Origin: Rhodobacteraceae bacterium S2214
GTDB taxonomy: Bacteria > Pseudomonadota > Alphaproteobacteria > Rhodobacterales > Rhodobacteraceae
Reading direction: 5' to 3'
Assembly: GCA_025141675.1 (NCBI GenBank)
Contig: CP081161.1
Coordinates: forward strand, 496,001-560,000
Length of the DNA: 64,000 bases
Under the pieces are notes generated by a model. That model worked only from the letters and a program-made list of their open reading frames with translations, was not told the DNA's origin and ran no database searches. The position numbers and the translations under genes were made by a program. Shown here piece by piece: positions 63,895 through 64,000 of this stretch. Every line of letters starts with the position of its first letter. Within the stretch, counting starts at the first letter, position 1.

Positions 63895-64000
63895 TTGATC
63901 TGAAACACACCATCAATTTCGACAGCAACACCCAGTGGCAGGCTTGGTGCGCTGACAGCGGCACGCGCGTGACGGCCAATATCGCCCAGTGCTTCGACCA
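63891..64000 (-). CDS. RidA family protein, 5' part beyond window
   Basis: The last 35 residues are present, with EALGDIGRHARAAVSAPSLP, then LGVAVEIDGVFQIK and a stop. They match the C terminus of RidA/YjgF proteins, including the conserved Arg in RHARAAV. The start lies outside. RidA proteins hydrolyse reactive enamine/imine intermediates. Confidence 0.82.
   Translation of the reverse strand, partial: VEALGDIGRHARAAVSAPSLPLGVAVEIDGVFQIK

Overview
The window looks like chromosomal DNA of an alphaproteobacterium in the Rhodobacterales (marine roseobacter type). The evidence is the gene content and order: a GlpT-P-Q-type glycerol ABC transporter with its DUF2160 partner, uvrC-pgsA-moaD-moaE, phaA-phaB behind a PhaR-like operator, DUF6478, a RSP_7527-like small protein, a DUF465/YdcH protein and an HWE kinase with a single-domain regulator. 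GC is moderate by eye. I saw no rRNA, tRNA, CRISPR array or intact insertion sequence, so this is mostly a housekeeping stretch with a few accessory islands.

Layout. 1-2700: end of a glycerol ABC transporter operon whose expected substrate-binding gene is not found downstream. 2700-3450: gene-poor, possibly decayed interval. 3450-6720: BlaI-type repressor, M56 membrane peptidase and an ABC-2 exporter pair. 6760-9460: S49 peptidase, a 53-residue zinc-ribbon-like membrane protein, a Na+/Ca2+ antiporter and an FolM-like SDR, tightly packed. 9460-9770: AT-rich interval with hairpins and a perfect DnaA box. 9770-13110: uvrC, pgsA, moaD, moaE; then convergent tag and a degenerate EAL protein. 14550-16770: phaA-phaB with terminator. 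16830-20400: small proteins, a GcvA-like regulator, a NPPY methyltransferase with DUF2007, and a polyprenyl diphosphate synthase. 20400-24930: ispE with a secreted TPR protein, and ETF-ubiquinone oxidoreductase. 25490-32740: a mostly forward run of greA, membrane and transport proteins, S-formylglutathione hydrolase and small enzymes. 32740-35760: diguanylate cyclase, MFS transporter and acetyltransferase on the minus strand. 35885-39890: zapE, then a four-gene minus-strand set of two LysM proteins, a secreted unknown and a cysteine-less rhodanese-like protein. 40030-42940: folC and accD. 43160-49120: ilvD, a lipoprotein, DUF6478, a coiled-coil unknown, a FadH-like reductase and TIGR03643. 49260-52430: LysR regulator and a CHASE-HWE kinase with its regulator. 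52430-60110: an OmpA group, cinA-like and sfsA genes, map, HAD, rsmD, a ferredoxin reductase and a peroxiredoxin. 60350-64000: two unknown small proteins, MscS channel, pterin dehydratase, FemAB-like protein, GDPD and the end of a RidA protein.

Together the genes cover glycerol uptake, polyhydroxybutyrate synthesis, isoprenoid/quinone and fatty-acid precursor supply, molybdopterin synthesis, DNA repair and envelope maintenance. No classical defence or mobile system is visible. The best candidates for undescribed biology are the LysM/LysM/rhodanese-like set, the sensorless BlaI-M56 pair, the orphan small proteins at 7559 and 60350-60785, the degenerate EAL protein, and a short dispersed repeat present three times.
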